64,000 bases of DNA from Candidatus Amunia macphersoniae (GCA_016464795.1 JAEKNN010000054.1:1-64000); one strand, 5' to 3'; shown: positions 8,668 to 25,868, counted from the first letter of the stretch. A program made the numbers and translations. The notes: generated from the letters alone by a model not told the origin.

Positions 8668-8699
8668 GAGAGGACCCGCCAGTTGTGACGGGCCCTCTC
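8668..8699 (-). terminator. Rho-independent terminator of rpoBC
   Basis: On the minus strand an 11-bp stem with one mismatch and a 10-nt loop begins about 20 nt after the rpoC stop. It is followed by the T-rich TCTGTTGTCCTT. Confidence 0.75.
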
Positions 8700-8719
8700 G
8701 ACGGTGCTGTCGGACGAGG

Positions 8720-13123
<4,404 letters not shown>

Positions 13124-13132
13124 GTGCTCTCT

Positions 13133-16654
<3,522 letters not shown>

Positions 16655-16716
16655 GTGCTAGAGTTCCCTCGACAAGGTGGGCGTGCGGGTACCGACGGAG
16701 ACGGGCACAAGGACGT

Positions 16717-16725
16717 ATCGTACCA
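16717..16725 (-). promoter_or_regulatory. Extended -10 promoter of rpoBC
   Basis: Minus strand TGGTACGAT, a TGN plus -10 hexamer, 63 bp upstream of the rpoB ATG. No matching -35 box. The 5' leader of about 55 nt includes the GAGGGA ribosome site. Confidence 0.5.
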
Positions 16726-16811
16726 AAAATCCAGCGATCGGCGCCCTCTGATTGATTGTGCCCCGCCATGGGTGGGTGTACCCGGAAAAGAGTTCGCTCA
16801 AGCGCGCCAGA

Positions 16812-16946
16812 GAGAGGTGGGGGACGTCTCGGTGGCGCTTCGGACAGGCTTCGCAGCCGTTGGCGTCGCTGCGAACTCCCCCCGGGAGTTCTCGCTCCTT
16901 CGGCTGCTGCAGAACTTGCGCCGCCGAGCCGTCCCCCACCCCTCTC
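16812..16946. repeat. Long inverted repeat with nested hairpins (possible structured RNA or MITE)
   Basis: Arms at 16812-16838 and 16918-16946 pair over about 26 positions, including one G-U, with one mismatch and one bulged base. Between them lie two further hairpins: TTCGCAGC / GCTGCGAA, and GAACTCCC / GGGAGTTC around a 3-nt loop. The result is a branched structure of about 135 nt. It sits upstream of, not inside, the predicted rpoB leader. It could be a transcribed structured RNA on either strand or a small mobile inverted-repeat element. No target-site duplication was seen. Confidence 0.55.
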
Positions 16947-17170
16947 CTCTCGTGGGTGAACTGGTTGGGCGGGCCAGCCGCTTCGCGTTGGGGGCGCCCT
17001 CATCAGGGGCTTGTGCGTAGTCGCGCCGCGGGCCGTGGCGGTGTTCGGACGGCGTCGGCCGGCGCTCGACGGCACGGCGGTGCTTCTCGGGAGGTCAGTT
17101 GCGCCCCGGGTGTCTGACTCGGGTTGCCAGTATTGGCCTCGCGACGCCTCCCGTGCCCGAGCCGGATCTC

Positions 17171-17195
17171 GCGATTGGCCTGGGCGCGATTGGCC
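17171..17195. repeat. 10-bp direct repeat at 15-bp spacing
   Basis: GCGATTGGCC occurs at 17171-17180 and 17186-17195 in the gene-free region. The function is unknown; it could be a tandem protein-binding site. Confidence 0.35.
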
Positions 17196-17499
17196 GCTTG
17201 ACTGTGCCGCGTGGACGTTGCGGTCGCGACGCGACCTCAGCCCCAGTCCACTTCATCGGGCGCACAGGCAGATTGTCCGGCCCGGCACCGGCGACCCACC
17301 GGCACCACTCACAGCCGCCGGTCGTCTCAGCGAAGCGCTCCCGCGACTCGGACGGACCGCACACCGTCAACACCCTGCGTCAGCCGCTGCGCGCCAGCTC
17401 CTGCAGGCGAAGCCCTCGTCCGGCCGCGCTCCAGCGCCCGCGAAGCCTGTCTGAGCGGGGCGGGATTGTGCCCTCACCCCCACGCCCGCCTTCTCTGGA

Positions 17500-17862
17500 T
17501 CAGCTCTCGTCAGGCCGCAGCGCTCTCAGGATGCAGAACTCGTTGCCTTCGGGATCGGCCAGCACCGCCCAGGTCTGCGTGCCCTGGCCAATGTCGACGT
17601 GGCCAGCGCCGAGCGCGAGGGCGCGCTCCACCTCGGCCGCCTGGTCGTCGGGACGGAGGTCGATGTGGAGGCGGTTCTTGACCGACTTCGCTTCAGGGAC
17701 CGGGATGAAGAGCAGCTCGGGGAGGTTCTCGCCGGGCTCGATCCAGTAGACCCCGTCGTCCTCCGGTCCGCCCAGCGGCCTGCCGAGCAGATCGGCCCAG
17801 AAGGTGCCGACGCGCAGGGCGTCGGTGCAGTCGATGACGGTGCACTGGATGCGGAGGCTCAC
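17500..17862 (-). CDS. VOC (glyoxalase/bleomycin-resistance fold) family protein, 120 aa
   Basis: A single vicinal-oxygen-chelate module built from two beta-alpha-beta-beta-beta halves. CTVIDCTDALRVGTFWADLLG marks the first half, the central NRLHIDLRPDD carries a metal-ligand-like His, and the second half ends with the typical VLADPEGNEFCIL. VOC proteins of this size usually act as dimers; the substrate cannot be predicted. The GTG start at 17862 lies 6 nt after a TTTAAT box, consistent with a leaderless transcript of its own, downstream of the rplL terminator. It sits between rplL and rpoB, where most bacteria have no gene. Confidence 0.85.
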   Translation of the reverse strand: MSLRIQCTVIDCTDALRVGTFWADLLGRPLGGPEDDGVYWIEPGENLPELLFIPVPEAKSVKNRLHIDLRPDDQAAEVERALALGAGHVDIGQGTQTWAVLADPEGNEFCILRALRPDES

Positions 17863-17878
17863 CCGCGTATTAAAGGAC

Positions 17879-17913
17879 GGAGGCCCGCGCCGTGGGGAGG
17901 GACGCGGGCCTCC
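17879..17913 (-). terminator. Terminator of rplJL
   Basis: A perfect 11-bp stem (GGAGGCCCGCG / CGCGGGCCTCC) with a 13-nt loop lies just after the rplL stop. On the minus strand it is followed by GTCCTTTAATA. It would separate rplJL from the downstream VOC and rpoBC genes. Confidence 0.75.
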
Positions 17914-17933
17914 TGTGTCGAGGTCGGTCGAGG

Positions 17934-18326
17934 CTAGCGGACCTCGACCGCCGCGCCGGCGTCCTTGAGCCTGGCCGCAGCAGCGTCAGCGTCCTCGCGC
18001 GACACGCCCTCGCGGATCGCCTTGGGAGCGCCGTCGACCAGGTCCTTGGCCTCCTTGAGGCCGAGTTGGGTGATCTCGCGGACGGCCTTGATGACGTTGA
18101 TCTTGGCGTCGCCAGCGCCGGTCAGCACCACGCTGAACTCCGTCTGCTCCTCGGGGGCTGCCTCGGCGGCGGCGCCACCGGCGGGTGCAGCTGCCGCGGC
18201 GACGGGGGCGGCAGCCTTGACGCCGAGCTTGTCCTCCATCAGCTTGACGGCGTTGACGACGTCGAGAACCGTCCAGTCTTTGAGGGCGTCGACGAAGTCC
18301 TCGGGGGTCAGGGTCTTGGTTGCCAT
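17934..18326 (-). CDS. rplL: Ribosomal protein L7/L12, 130 aa
   Basis: The stalk protein that recruits translation GTPases. The N-terminal dimerisation segment ([31 protein letters not shown]) is followed by an Ala-rich hinge at about residues 38-62 and the C-terminal domain with [28 protein letters not shown], which contacts EF-G and EF-Tu. Length and layout are normal. It follows rplJ by 22 bp and ends before the hairpin at 17879. Confidence 0.97.
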   Translation of the reverse strand: MATKTLTPEDFVDALKDWTVLDVVNAVKLMEDKLGVKAAAPVAAAAAPAGGAAAEAAPEEQTEFSVVLTGAGDAKINVIKAVREITQLGLKEAKDLVDGAPKAIREGVSREDADAAAARLKDAGAAVEVR

Positions 18327-18348
18327 GCGATGTCTCCTTGGCGCGGCG

Positions 18349-18906
18349 CTACGCGGCCGCGGCGAGCTTGTCGCGGTACGCCTCGAGCGTGGACGCGAAG
18401 GTGGATGTGATCGAGTCGAGGGTGCCGGCCAGCTGGGTCAGCGGTGACAGCAGCGTCCCGGCGAGCTGAGAGAGCAACGCCTCACGTGAGGGCAGCTCGG
18501 CGAGCATCTTGACTCCGTCGGCGTCCAGGACCGTGCCCTCGACAAGGCCGGCGACCGACGGCAGCCGCCGATTGACGCGGAAGTAGTCGCTGAGCACCTT
18601 GGCAGGGGTGGCCAGGTCCTCGTAGCCGAGCGCCAACCCCACCGGGCCGATCAGCACGTCACTGAACTGGGGCATGCCGGCGGCGTCGGCTGCGCGGCGG
18701 GCCAGCGTGTTCTTGACCACCACGTAGTCCACGCCCTGCCGGCGGAGCTGGGTGCGAAGCTCCTCAAGTTGATGGACCGTCAGGCCACGATAGTCGGTGA
18801 CCACCGCCGAGGTCGCCCTGGTGAGCTTGTCGGTGAGCCGGGCCACCGACTCCTGCTTGCGCGCGCCGGCGCGAGTGCCGCTCTGGTTGGCGGCGTTGAC
18901 TGACAT
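18349..18906 (-). CDS. rplJ: Ribosomal protein L10, 185 aa
   Basis: The stalk base protein that anchors L7/L12 dimers to 23S rRNA. It shows the typical [19 protein letters not shown] and [11 protein letters not shown] blocks and an Ala-rich C-terminal helix for L12 binding. The start was set at ATG 18906 behind a GAGGAG site, because the upstream frame extension encodes the RNA leader rather than protein. A structured L10 leader precedes it and is expected to bind L10 or the L10-L12 complex and repress the operon. The usual upstream genes secE-nusG-rplK-rplA are absent. Confidence 0.97.
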   Translation of the reverse strand: MSVNAANQSGTRAGARKQESVARLTDKLTRATSAVVTDYRGLTVHQLEELRTQLRRQGVDYVVVKNTLARRAADAAGMPQFSDVLIGPVGLALGYEDLATPAKVLSDYFRVNRRLPSVAGLVEGTVLDADGVKMLAELPSREALLSQLAGTLLSPLTQLAGTLDSITSTFASTLEAYRDKLAAAA

Positions 18907-19000
18907 GCGTCTCCTCCTCAGTTGCGGCCCCTCCGAGCGACACCCACCGCTGGGTGAGGTGGGCATCACGGGGCGAGCGTCCGTGGACGCCCAACCGCTC

Positions 19001-19097
19001 CGCTCACTCACCTACCGCAGGAGATTGAGGAGCGCGCCGCTCCGCCTGCGGTCTCTGGCGAGATGGTTGCCTCGACGGCACCATTGGCTGGTTGAGT
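19001..19097 (-). ncRNA. L10 leader (ribosomal protein autoregulatory element)
   Basis: The transcribed region between the rplJ promoter and start contains the hallmark AGACCGCAGG...UCAAUCUCCUGCGG stem (plus-strand 19015-19054), with CCGCAGG pairing to CCTGCGG. It is closed by ACTCA / TGAGT at 19093-19097 and 19006-19010. This matches the L10_leader family, which binds L10(L12)4 and controls rplJL expression. The remaining leader down to 18907 contains the ribosome site. Confidence 0.8.
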
Positions 19098-19102
19098 CAC
19101 CC

Positions 19103-19111
19103 AGGATAGCA
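19103..19111 (-). promoter_or_regulatory. Extended -10 promoter of rplJL
   Basis: Minus strand TGCTATCCT (TGN plus a TATCCT hexamer), about 197 bp upstream of the rplJ ATG. A start about 7 nt downstream would place the L10 leader at the 5' end of the mRNA. No clear -35 box. Confidence 0.5.
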
Positions 19112-19196
19112 CCGCCACCTGACAGCGCCGCGGCTGTTGCCAGCGGGGACGCGATACTCTCGCCCGTCAGGCTGAATCGACCAATGGAGGCACGCC

Positions 19197-19967
19197 TTGC
19201 TCCTCGAGGGACGGCGAACCCTGATCACCGGTGCCTCCAGTGGCATCGGCAAGGCCACCGCCGAGCGGTTCGGCGCTGAGGGCGCCTTGGTGTGCGTCAA
19301 CTACTTCTCGGACAAGGAGAAGCCGGACGCGCAGGCAGTCTGCGCCGGGCTGGACCCCTCGGGGGCGCGCGCCTTCGCCTTCCAGGCGGATGTGGGGGAC
19401 GAGCAGCAGGTGACCGCCATGATCGCCGCGGTCGTCGACCGCTTCGGCGGCATCGACGTGCTGGTCAACAACGCCGGCATCGAGAAGCAGGTGGCCACGC
19501 TGGAGATGCCCCTGGAGATGTGGAACGCCGTGCTTCGGACCAACCTGACCGGTGCCTTCCTGTGCCTACGCGAGGCGGGCAAGCACATGGTCGCCCAGAA
19601 GCGCGGGGTGATCGTCAACATGAGCTCGGTCCACGAGTTCATCCCCTGGCCGGGATTCGCTCACTACTGCGCCAGCAAGGGCGGCATGAAGCTGCTGACC
19701 CAGACCGTCGCCCGCGAGCTGGCCGCGCAGGGGGTGCGCTGCCTCAACGTCGCTCCCGGGGCCATCGCCACCCCGATCAACGACTTCGTGCTCGACGATG
19801 CCGAGGCCAAGCACCAGGTGGAGGAGGAGATCCCGCTGGGGCGCTTCGGCCAGCCCGAGGAGATCGCCGGCGCGGTGGCTTGGGCGGCCAGCGACCAAGC
19901 GGCGTATGTCACCGGCACCACCCTGGTGGTCGACGGCGGGATGTCCACCTACCCCAGGTTCATCTGA
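19197..19967 (+). CDS. Short-chain dehydrogenase/reductase, 256 aa
   Basis: A classical SDR. The cofactor motif is TGASSGIG (11-18), the NNAG motif is at 91-94, and the catalytic set is Ser in NMSS (143/144), Y157 and K161 (YCASK). The C-terminal AAYVTGTTLVVDGGMS is the usual family ending. The overall pattern resembles glucose 1-dehydrogenase and 3-oxoacyl-ACP-reductase-like SDRs, but the substrate is not predictable. The start is a TTG behind a clear GGAGG site. The gene is divergent from rplJ. Confidence 0.9.
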   Translation: MLLEGRRTLITGASSGIGKATAERFGAEGALVCVNYFSDKEKPDAQAVCAGLDPSGARAFAFQADVGDEQQVTAMIAAVVDRFGGIDVLVNNAGIEKQVATLEMPLEMWNAVLRTNLTGAFLCLREAGKHMVAQKRGVIVNMSSVHEFIPWPGFAHYCASKGGMKLLTQTVARELAAQGVRCLNVAPGAIATPINDFVLDDAEAKHQVEEEIPLGRFGQPEEIAGAVAWAASDQAAYVTGTTLVVDGGMSTYPRFI

Positions 19968-20030
19968 TCGGATCGACCGCGTCGCAGCGGCGATTCGCAA
20001 GTTGCAGCACGCGTGCTCACAATGGCACTC

Positions 20031-20594
20031 ATGACCTCCAGCCATTCCGACGACCCCATCGTCGAGCCCGCCTCCTTTCCGGTGGTGGAGCCTCCGGAGC
20101 GACAGCCGCGGCCGGCCTGGACGATGATCGGCCTGGGCGGCCTGGCGGGGCGCGGTCGCAGCATCGCGGCCGCGATCGCGCTGGCCATGCTGGTGGCGGG
20201 CGTCTCGTTGGTGCTGATGCAGCCTGCCGCCTCGGGGTCGTCGCTGAACCTGCCGCCGCCGGTGTCGACAGCGGTTTCCAGCCTCAACCCGGTGAACGAC
20301 CCGCTGCCGCCACTGGTGATCGATGCGCCCAGCACATCACCGTCGAGCAGTGCGCCGCTGCCAGAGCCGTCAGCGGGGTCCTCGCCGGCCCCGGGGGCGA
20401 CGTCCCAGCCGAGCGCCAGGCCAACCGCCAAGGCGGGATCGTCGCCCACTGCCCGGCCGACTCCGTCGCCGACTGCCCGGCCGACTCCGTCGCCGACGCC
20501 ACGCCCGACGCCCATACCGACACCCGCGCCCACCCAGACACCGACACCAACGCCCAGCGCCACACCCGCGCCATGCCTGCCGACGCTCTGCTGA
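20031..20594 (+). CDS. Single-pass membrane protein with Pro/Thr/Ser-rich exterior
   Basis: 187 residues: a cytoplasmic segment of about 40 residues, one membrane helix (SIAAAIALAMLVAGVSLVLM), then about 125 residues rich in Pro, Ser and Thr with TPSPTARP and PTPTPS repeats, ending in a CLPTLC pair of cysteines. Such regions are extended and often cell-wall spanning or glycosylated. No family recognised. The start at ATG 20031 is 7 nt after a CACAAT box (leaderless type); upstream in-frame ATGs exist at 20013 and 20022. Confidence 0.65.
   Translation: MTSSHSDDPIVEPASFPVVEPPERQPRPAWTMIGLGGLAGRGRSIAAAIALAMLVAGVSLVLMQPAASGSSLNLPPPVSTAVSSLNPVNDPLPPLVIDAPSTSPSSSAPLPEPSAGSSPAPGATSQPSARPTAKAGSSPTARPTPSPTARPTPSPTPRPTPIPTPAPTQTPTPTPSATPAPCLPTLC
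20448..20495 (+). repeat. 24-bp tandem repeat inside a Pro-rich gene
   Basis: Two near-perfect 24-bp units (20448-20471 and 20472-20495) encode the TARPTPSP repeats of the membrane protein. They probably arose by local duplication. Confidence 0.6.
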
Positions 20595-20607
20595 GCCCTC
20601 CACAGGT

Positions 20608-20637
20608 TTGACGGGCCGACCAGGCCGCTGGTAGGAT
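20608..20637 (+). promoter_or_regulatory. Promoter of the rpsL (str) operon
   Basis: TTGACG (20608-20613), an 18-bp spacer, then TAGGAT (20632-20637), with TGG directly before the -10 as an extended element. It lies 80 bp upstream of the rpsL GTG. Confidence 0.75.
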
Positions 20638-20716
20638 ATCCCCTCGCGCCGCCGTGGCGACCGAGTATTCGCGCGCAGTTCGCCCGGCTGCGCTGTTCAT
20701 CATCGATCGGAGTAGC

Positions 20717-21097
20717 GTGCCCACCATCCAGCAGCTGGTCCGAAAGGGCCGCAGCACCGCGGTCAAGAAAACCAAGGCGCCAGCACTTCGGGGCTGTCCG
20801 CAGCGCCGCGGCGTGTGCGTCCGCGTCTACACCACCACCCCACGCAAGCCGAACTCGGCCCTGCGCAAGGTCTGCCGTGTGCGTCTGACCAGCAAGGTGG
20901 AGGTCACCGCCTACATCCCCGGCATCGGCCACAACCTCCAGGAGCACTCGGTGGTGCTGGTGCGCGGTGGCAAGGTCGCCGACCTCCCCGGGGTTCGCTA
21001 CCACGTGGTCCGTGGCACTCTTGACACGGCCGGCACCAAGAACCGCAAGCAGGGGCGCAGCAAGTACGGCGCCAAGCGCGAGAAGGCAAAGAAGTAG
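20717..21097 (+). CDS. rpsL: Ribosomal protein S12, 126 aa
   Basis: A decoding-centre protein. The GTG at 20717 gives the standard N-terminus ([11 protein letters not shown]); the longer frame has no family support. The conserved core PNSALRK and [10 protein letters not shown] are present. Two positions linked to streptomycin resistance differ from the usual lysines. [10 protein letters not shown] has Arg at the site equivalent to E. coli K43 (Met counted), and GGKVADLPG has Ala at the K88 equivalent. It is the first gene of rpsL-rpsG-fusA-tuf and abuts rpsG with no gap. Confidence 0.97.
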   Translation: MPTIQQLVRKGRSTAVKKTKAPALRGCPQRRGVCVRVYTTTPRKPNSALRKVCRVRLTSKVEVTAYIPGIGHNLQEHSVVLVRGGKVADLPGVRYHVVRGTLDTAGTKNRKQGRSKYGAKREKAKK

Positions 21098-21568
21098 ATG
21101 CCTCGCCGTGCCCGTATCCAGAAACGCACCATCCTGCCCGACGCCATCTACGGCAACCCTGGCCTGGCCAAGTTCATCAACTGCGTGATGCTCGCCGGCA
21201 AGAAGAGCACAGCCGAGAAGATCGTCTACGACGCCTTCGAGAAGATCCGTCGCTCCCAGCGCCGTGAGCCGCTCGACGTCTTCGACCAGGCGATGCGCAA
21301 CGTCACCCCCGTCCTCGAGGTCAAGCCCAAGCGGGTCGGCGGGGCCACCTACCAGGTGCCTGTCGAGATCCGCCACGACCGTCGTGCCGCCCTGGCCCGT
21401 CGCTGGATCATCCGCTACGCGCGCGCGCGCAACGGCAAGAGCATGGCCGACAACCTCGCCGGGGAGCTGATGGACGCCGCCAACGGCGTGGGGGCGTCGA
21501 TCAAGCGCCGCGAGGACACCCACAAGATGGCCGAGAGCAACAAGGCCTTCTCGCACTTCCGGTATTAG
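21098..21568 (+). CDS. rpsG: Ribosomal protein S7, 156 aa
   Basis: Nucleates assembly of the 30S head and lines the E/P-site mRNA path. It begins MPRRARIQKRTILPD, and the usual GGATYQVPVEI and RWIIRYARAR blocks are present. Normal length. The ATG directly follows the rpsL stop, and the fusA start is 3 nt downstream. Confidence 0.97.
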   Translation: MPRRARIQKRTILPDAIYGNPGLAKFINCVMLAGKKSTAEKIVYDAFEKIRRSQRREPLDVFDQAMRNVTPVLEVKPKRVGGATYQVPVEIRHDRRAALARRWIIRYARARNGKSMADNLAGELMDAANGVGASIKRREDTHKMAESNKAFSHFRY

Positions 21569-21571
21569 TAG

Positions 21572-23653
21572 ATGGCTGCAGTGGCGACGCGCGCATTCCC
21601 CCTCGAGAAGACCCGCAACATCGGGATCATGGCCCACATCGACGCGGGCAAGACCACCACCACCGAGCGCGTGCTCTTCTACACAGGCCGCATCCACAAG
21701 ATGGGCGAGGTGCACGAGGGTGCCGCGACCATGGACTGGATGGTCCAGGAACAGGAGCGCGGCATCACCATCACGTCGGCGGCGACAGCCGCGGAATGGC
21801 GCGGCCATCGCATCAACATAATCGATACGCCCGGGCATGTGGACTTCACGATGGAGGTCGAGCGCAGCCTCCGCGTCCTCGACGGCGCGGTGGCGGTCTT
21901 CGACGCCGTCGCCGGCGTCGAGCCGCAGTCGGAGACGGTCTGGCGCCAGGCCGACCGCTACGACGTGCCCCGGATCTGCTTCATCAACAAGATGGACCGC
22001 GTCGGGGCCAACTTCTACGCGTCAGTGGCCAGCATTCGCGACCGCCTCGGCGCCAACCCCGTCTGCGTGCAGCTGCCGATCGGCTCTGAGGGCGACTTCA
22101 AGGGTGTCATCGACCTGGTCCGCCAGGAGGCGATCGTCTACACCGACGACCTCGGCACCACCAGCAGCCGCTCGGAGATCCCTGCCGACATGCTCGACAA
22201 GGTGGCCGAGTACCGTCACACCCTGCTCGAGGCGATCGCGGAGTGCGACGACGAGCTGATGATGAAGTACCTCGACGGCGGTGAGCTCACCTCCGAGGAG
22301 ATGGTGCGCGGAATTCGCGCCGGGACCGTCACCACCGGGCTGGTTCCGGTGCTCTGTGGCAGCGCTCTCAAGAACAAGGGCGTGCAGCCGATGCTCGACG
22401 CGGTGGTCGACTTCCTGCCGTCGCCGCTGGACAAACCAGCCATCGAGGGACTGTTGAACGACACAGCCACCACCCGCCGGGTGAGCGACGAGGAGCCGTT
22501 CTCGGCGCTGGCCTTCAAGATCGCCACCGACCCCTTCGTGGGCAAGCTCACCTTCTTTCGGGTGTACAGCGGGGTTCTGCGCAGCGGCAGCTACGTCTAC
22601 AACGCCACCAAGGGTGAGCGCGAGCGCGTCGGCCGGCTGCTCCAGATGCACGCCAACCACCGCGAGGAGATCGAGGAGGTTCGCGCCGGCGACATCGCGG
22701 CGGCCATCGGTTTGCGCAAGACCACGACCGGAGACACACTCTCCGACGAGCAGCATCCGATCGTGCTGGAGTCGATGAGCTTCCCCGAGCCCGTCATCCA
22801 TATCGCCGTCGAGCCCAAGACCAAGGCCGACCAGGACAAGATGGGGATCGCTCTGCAGAAGCTGGCCGAGGAAGACCCCACCTTCCGGGTCCGCACCGAC
22901 GACGAGACGGGCCAGACCATCATCGCCGGCATGGGCGAGCTCCACCTCGAGATCATCGTCGACAGGATGCTGCGCGAGTTCCGGGTCGATGCCAACGTCG
23001 GCAAGCCACAGGTCGCTTATCGCGAGACCATCACCGCCAGGGCGCATGGCACCGGGCGGTTCGTCCGCCAGTCGGGTGGCCGCGGCCAGTACGGCCACGT
23101 CGAGCTCGAGCTCGAGCCCAACGAGACCGGCAAGGGCTTCGAGTTCGTCAACAAGATCGTCGGCGGGTCCGTGCCCAAGGAGTACATCGCCCCCACCGGG
23201 CGCGGTATCGAGGACACCCTGACCAATGGCGTGCTCGCCGGCTACCCGGTGGTCGACGTCAAGGTGACGTTGGTCGACGGCTCGTACCACGACGTCGATT
23301 CCAACGAGCAAGCGTTCTCCATCGCCGGTTCGATGGGCTTCAAGGACGGCATGCGCAAGGCCAAGCCGGTGCTGCTCGAGCCGATCATGAAGGTGGACGT
23401 GAGCATGCCCGAGGAGTACATGGGCGACGTCATGGGCAACCTCTCAGGCCGCCGCGGCACCATCCTGGGCATGGAAGGACGCGGGACTTCCCAGATGGTT
23501 CATGCTCACGTGCCCCTGGCCTCGATGTTCGGCTACTCCACCGAGCTGCGCAGCATGACCCAGGGGCGTGCCACGTACTCGATGGAATTCGACCACTACC
23601 GGGCTCTTCCCAACAACATTGCGGAAGAGATCATCGCCAAGTCCAAGTCATAG
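21572..23653 (+). CDS. fusA: Elongation factor G, 693 aa
   Basis: The translocase GTPase. The P-loop [13 protein letters not shown] is at about 21-33, the switch-I effector region [10 protein letters not shown] follows, then DTPGHVDFT (G3) and NKMDR (G4). Domain IV carries GGRGQYGHV and the tip region; domain V ends with [15 protein letters not shown]. Full length with no insertion. Only one EF-G is seen in the window. It lies between rpsG and tuf in the str operon. Confidence 0.98.
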   Translation: MAAVATRAFPLEKTRNIGIMAHIDAGKTTTTERVLFYTGRIHKMGEVHEGAATMDWMVQEQERGITITSAATAAEWRGHRINIIDTPGHVDFTMEVERSLRVLDGAVAVFDAVAGVEPQSETVWRQADRYDVPRICFINKMDRVGANFYASVASIRDRLGANPVCVQLPIGSEGDFKGVIDLVRQEAIVYTDDLGTTSSRSEIPADMLDKVAEYRHTLLEAIAECDDELMMKYLDGGELTSEEMVRGIRAGTVTTGLVPVLCGSALKNKGVQPMLDAVVDFLPSPLDKPAIEGLLNDTATTRRVSDEEPFSALAFKIATDPFVGKLTFFRVYSGVLRSGSYVYNATKGERERVGRLLQMHANHREEIEEVRAGDIAAAIGLRKTTTGDTLSDEQHPIVLESMSFPEPVIHIAVEPKTKADQDKMGIALQKLAEEDPTFRVRTDDETGQTIIAGMGELHLEIIVDRMLREFRVDANVGKPQVAYRETITARAHGTGRFVRQSGGRGQYGHVELELEPNETGKGFEFVNKIVGGSVPKEYIAPTGRGIEDTLTNGVLAGYPVVDVKVTLVDGSYHDVDSNEQAFSIAGSMGFKDGMRKAKPVLLEPIMKVDVSMPEEYMGDVMGNLSGRRGTILGMEGRGTSQMVHAHVPLASMFGYSTELRSMTQGRATYSMEFDHYRALPNNIAEEIIAKSKS

Positions 23654-23679
23654 CAGCAGCGGAGATAGCAGAGGCAGAG

Positions 23680-24891
23680 ATGGCCAAGAAGAAGTACAAC
23701 AGCAGCAAGCCCCACGTCAACGTGGGCACGATCGGCCACATCGACCACGGCAAGACGACGTTGACCGCGGCGATCACCAAGGTGCTCGCCGAGAAGGGTG
23801 GGGCCGAGTTCCGCTCGTTCGACTCGATCGACAACGCTCCCGAGGAGAAGGCACGCGGCATCACCATCGCCACCGCGCACGTCGAGTACGAGACCGAGAA
23901 GCGTCACTACGCACATGTCGACTGCCCCGGTCATGCCGACTACATCAAGAACATGATCACCGGCGCCGCCCAGATGGACGGTGCCATCCTGGTCGTGGCC
24001 GCCACCGACGGTCCCATGCCCCAGACCCGCGAACACATCCTCCTGGCCCGCCAGGTCGGTGTGCCCTACATCGTGGTGGCGCTCAACAAGTGCGACGCTG
24101 TCGACGACGAGGAGCTCCTGGAGCTGGTCGAGCTCGAGGTTCGCGAGCTGCTCAGCAAGTACGACTTCCCCGGCGACGACATCCCCGTGGTGCGCGTCAG
24201 CGCGTTGCGGGCGCTGGAGGGTGACAAGGAGGCCGCCGAGAACGTGGTCAAGCTGATGGACGCCGTCGACAGCTACATCCCGGTGCCCGAGCGGCCTGTC
24301 GACAAGCCGTTCATGATGCCCATCGAGGACGTGTTCTCGATCGAGGGTCGAGGGACTGTGGTCACCGGCCGAATCGAGCGGGGTGTGGTCAAGGTCAACG
24401 AGGCCGTCGAGATCGTCGGCATCAAGGACACCTCGAAGACGGTTGTGACTGGCGTGGAGATGTTCCACAAGCTGCTGGACACCGGCGAGGCGGGCATGAA
24501 CGTGGGCTGCCTGATCCGCGGTGTCAAGCGTGAGGACGTCGAGCGCGGCCAGGTTCTGGCCAAGCCCGGCACGATCACGCCACACACCAAGTTCAAGGCC
24601 CAGGTGTACGTGCTCAGCAAGGACGAGGGAGGCCGGCACACGCCCTTCTTCAACGGGTACCGTCCGCAGTTCTACATTCGCACCACCGACGTGACCGGGA
24701 GCATCAGCCTGCCCGAGGGGCAGGAGATGTGCATGCCCGGTGACAACGTGGAGATGGGCATCGAGCTGATCACCCCGATCGCCGTCGAGGACGGGATGCG
24801 CTTCGCCATCCGCGAGGGTGGCCGCACGGTCGGCGCCGGCGCCGTCACCAGCATCGACAAGACCACCACCAAGACGACCACAAAGAAGTAG
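23680..24891 (+). CDS. tuf: Elongation factor Tu, 403 aa
   Basis: Delivers aminoacyl-tRNA to the ribosome. The P-loop [10 protein letters not shown] is at about 18-27, followed by [12 protein letters not shown] (switch I), [12 protein letters not shown] (G3 with the catalytic His) and NKCD (G4). Domains 2 and 3 are complete, ending [10 protein letters not shown], a Lys/Thr-rich tail slightly longer than usual. It sits 26 bp after fusA and 34 bp before rpsJ. Confidence 0.98.
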   Translation: MAKKKYNSSKPHVNVGTIGHIDHGKTTLTAAITKVLAEKGGAEFRSFDSIDNAPEEKARGITIATAHVEYETEKRHYAHVDCPGHADYIKNMITGAAQMDGAILVVAATDGPMPQTREHILLARQVGVPYIVVALNKCDAVDDEELLELVELEVRELLSKYDFPGDDIPVVRVSALRALEGDKEAAENVVKLMDAVDSYIPVPERPVDKPFMMPIEDVFSIEGRGTVVTGRIERGVVKVNEAVEIVGIKDTSKTVVTGVEMFHKLLDTGEAGMNVGCLIRGVKREDVERGQVLAKPGTITPHTKFKAQVYVLSKDEGGRHTPFFNGYRPQFYIRTTDVTGSISLPEGQEMCMPGDNVEMGIELITPIAVEDGMRFAIREGGRTVGAGAVTSIDKTTTKTTTKK

Positions 24892-24925
24892 CTCGCGTCA
24901 GGGCAAAGGAATTCGGTTTCACCTC

Positions 24926-25246
24926 ATGGCACAGAAGATTCGCATCCGCCTGAAGGCGTACGACCACAGGGTCCTGGACCAGGCCGCGTCGAAGATCGTC
25001 GACACGGCCACGCGGACAGGCACGCGCGTGGCCGGACCGGTTCCCCTGCCCACCACCATCAACAAGTACACAGTGGTCCGCGGCCCCTTCATCGACAAGG
25101 ATTCGCGTGAGCAGTTCGAGATGCGCACCCACAAGCGCATCGTCGACATCCTCGACCCCAACCCCAAGGTGGTCGACGCCCTGATGCGCCTGAACATGCC
25201 CAGCGGGGTCAACATCGAGATCAAGCTCGGAGACCAGCGTGGCTAA
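24926..25246 (+). CDS. rpsJ: Ribosomal protein S10, 106 aa
   Basis: A 30S head protein and NusE component of antitermination complexes. It begins [18 protein letters not shown], and the long loop [25 protein letters not shown] and RTHKRIVDI are present. ATG 24926 was chosen by family alignment over an upstream frame extension. The last 8 nt overlap the GTG of rplC. First gene of the S10 cluster. Confidence 0.97.
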   Translation: MAQKIRIRLKAYDHRVLDQAASKIVDTATRTGTRVAGPVPLPTTINKYTVVRGPFIDKDSREQFEMRTHKRIVDILDPNPKVVDALMRLNMPSGVNIEIKLGDQRG

Positions 25247-25868
25247 GGGACTCCTGGCCCGCAAGGTGGGCATGACCCAGGTCTTCACGGAGCGAGGGAC
25301 GGTGGTCCCGGTGACCGTGCTGGAGTCCGACTCCTGCCTGGTGGTGCAGCGCAAGACGGCGTCCAAGGACGGGTACGACGCGATTCAGATCGGGTTCGGC
25401 GAGCAGCTGGCCAAGCGGGTGAACAAGCCGATGAGCGGTCACTTCCGCCGCGCCGGTGTGCGTCCGCTGCGCAGGCTGACCGAGATACGCGACGCTGGCG
25501 AGGCGGAGCTGGGCAGACGCTTGACCGTGGAGATGTTCAGCGCTGGCCAACTGGTCGACGTGACCGGCACCAGCCAGGGCAAGGGGTTCGCCGGCACTGT
25601 CAAGCGCCATGGGTTCAGCCGAGGGCCGGTGAGCCACGGATCGATGAACACGCGGCAGCCCGGCTCGATCGGCTCCGTCGACGCGGCCCGCACCTTCAAG
25701 GGCGTCAAGATGTCGGGCCACTACGGCAGCGTGCGCCGGACGACCCGCCATCTCGAGGTGGTGCGCGTCGACGGCGAGCGCAACCTGCTGCTGATCAAGG
25801 GCGCGGTGCCCGGCCACAAGAACGCGGTGGTCCTGATCCGGCCCAGCGACCGCGCGGAGACGCTGTAG
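25239..25868 (+). CDS. rplC: Ribosomal protein L3, 209 aa
   Basis: An early-assembly 50S protein reaching the peptidyl-transferase centre. It begins [13 protein letters not shown], and the central loop has [22 protein letters not shown] with the conserved Gln/Gly-rich tip ([10 protein letters not shown]). GTG start. It overlaps rpsJ upstream, and its last base is the first base of the rplD GTG. Confidence 0.97.
   Translation: MAKGLLARKVGMTQVFTERGTVVPVTVLESDSCLVVQRKTASKDGYDAIQIGFGEQLAKRVNKPMSGHFRRAGVRPLRRLTEIRDAGEAELGRRLTVEMFSAGQLVDVTGTSQGKGFAGTVKRHGFSRGPVSHGSMNTRQPGSIGSVDAARTFKGVKMSGHYGSVRRTTRHLEVVRVDGERNLLLIKGAVPGHKNAVVLIRPSDRAETL

Larger units (their letters stand above)
16655..17499. other. 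845-bp gene-free region between the VOC gene and rpoB
   Basis: No reading frame here has protein-like composition. The region contains the rpoB promoter (16717-16725), a long nested inverted repeat (16812-16946) and a 10-bp direct repeat at 17171-17195. The rest (about 16950-17165 and 17200-17499) shows short GC-rich hairpins but nothing I can name. Confidence 0.7.
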
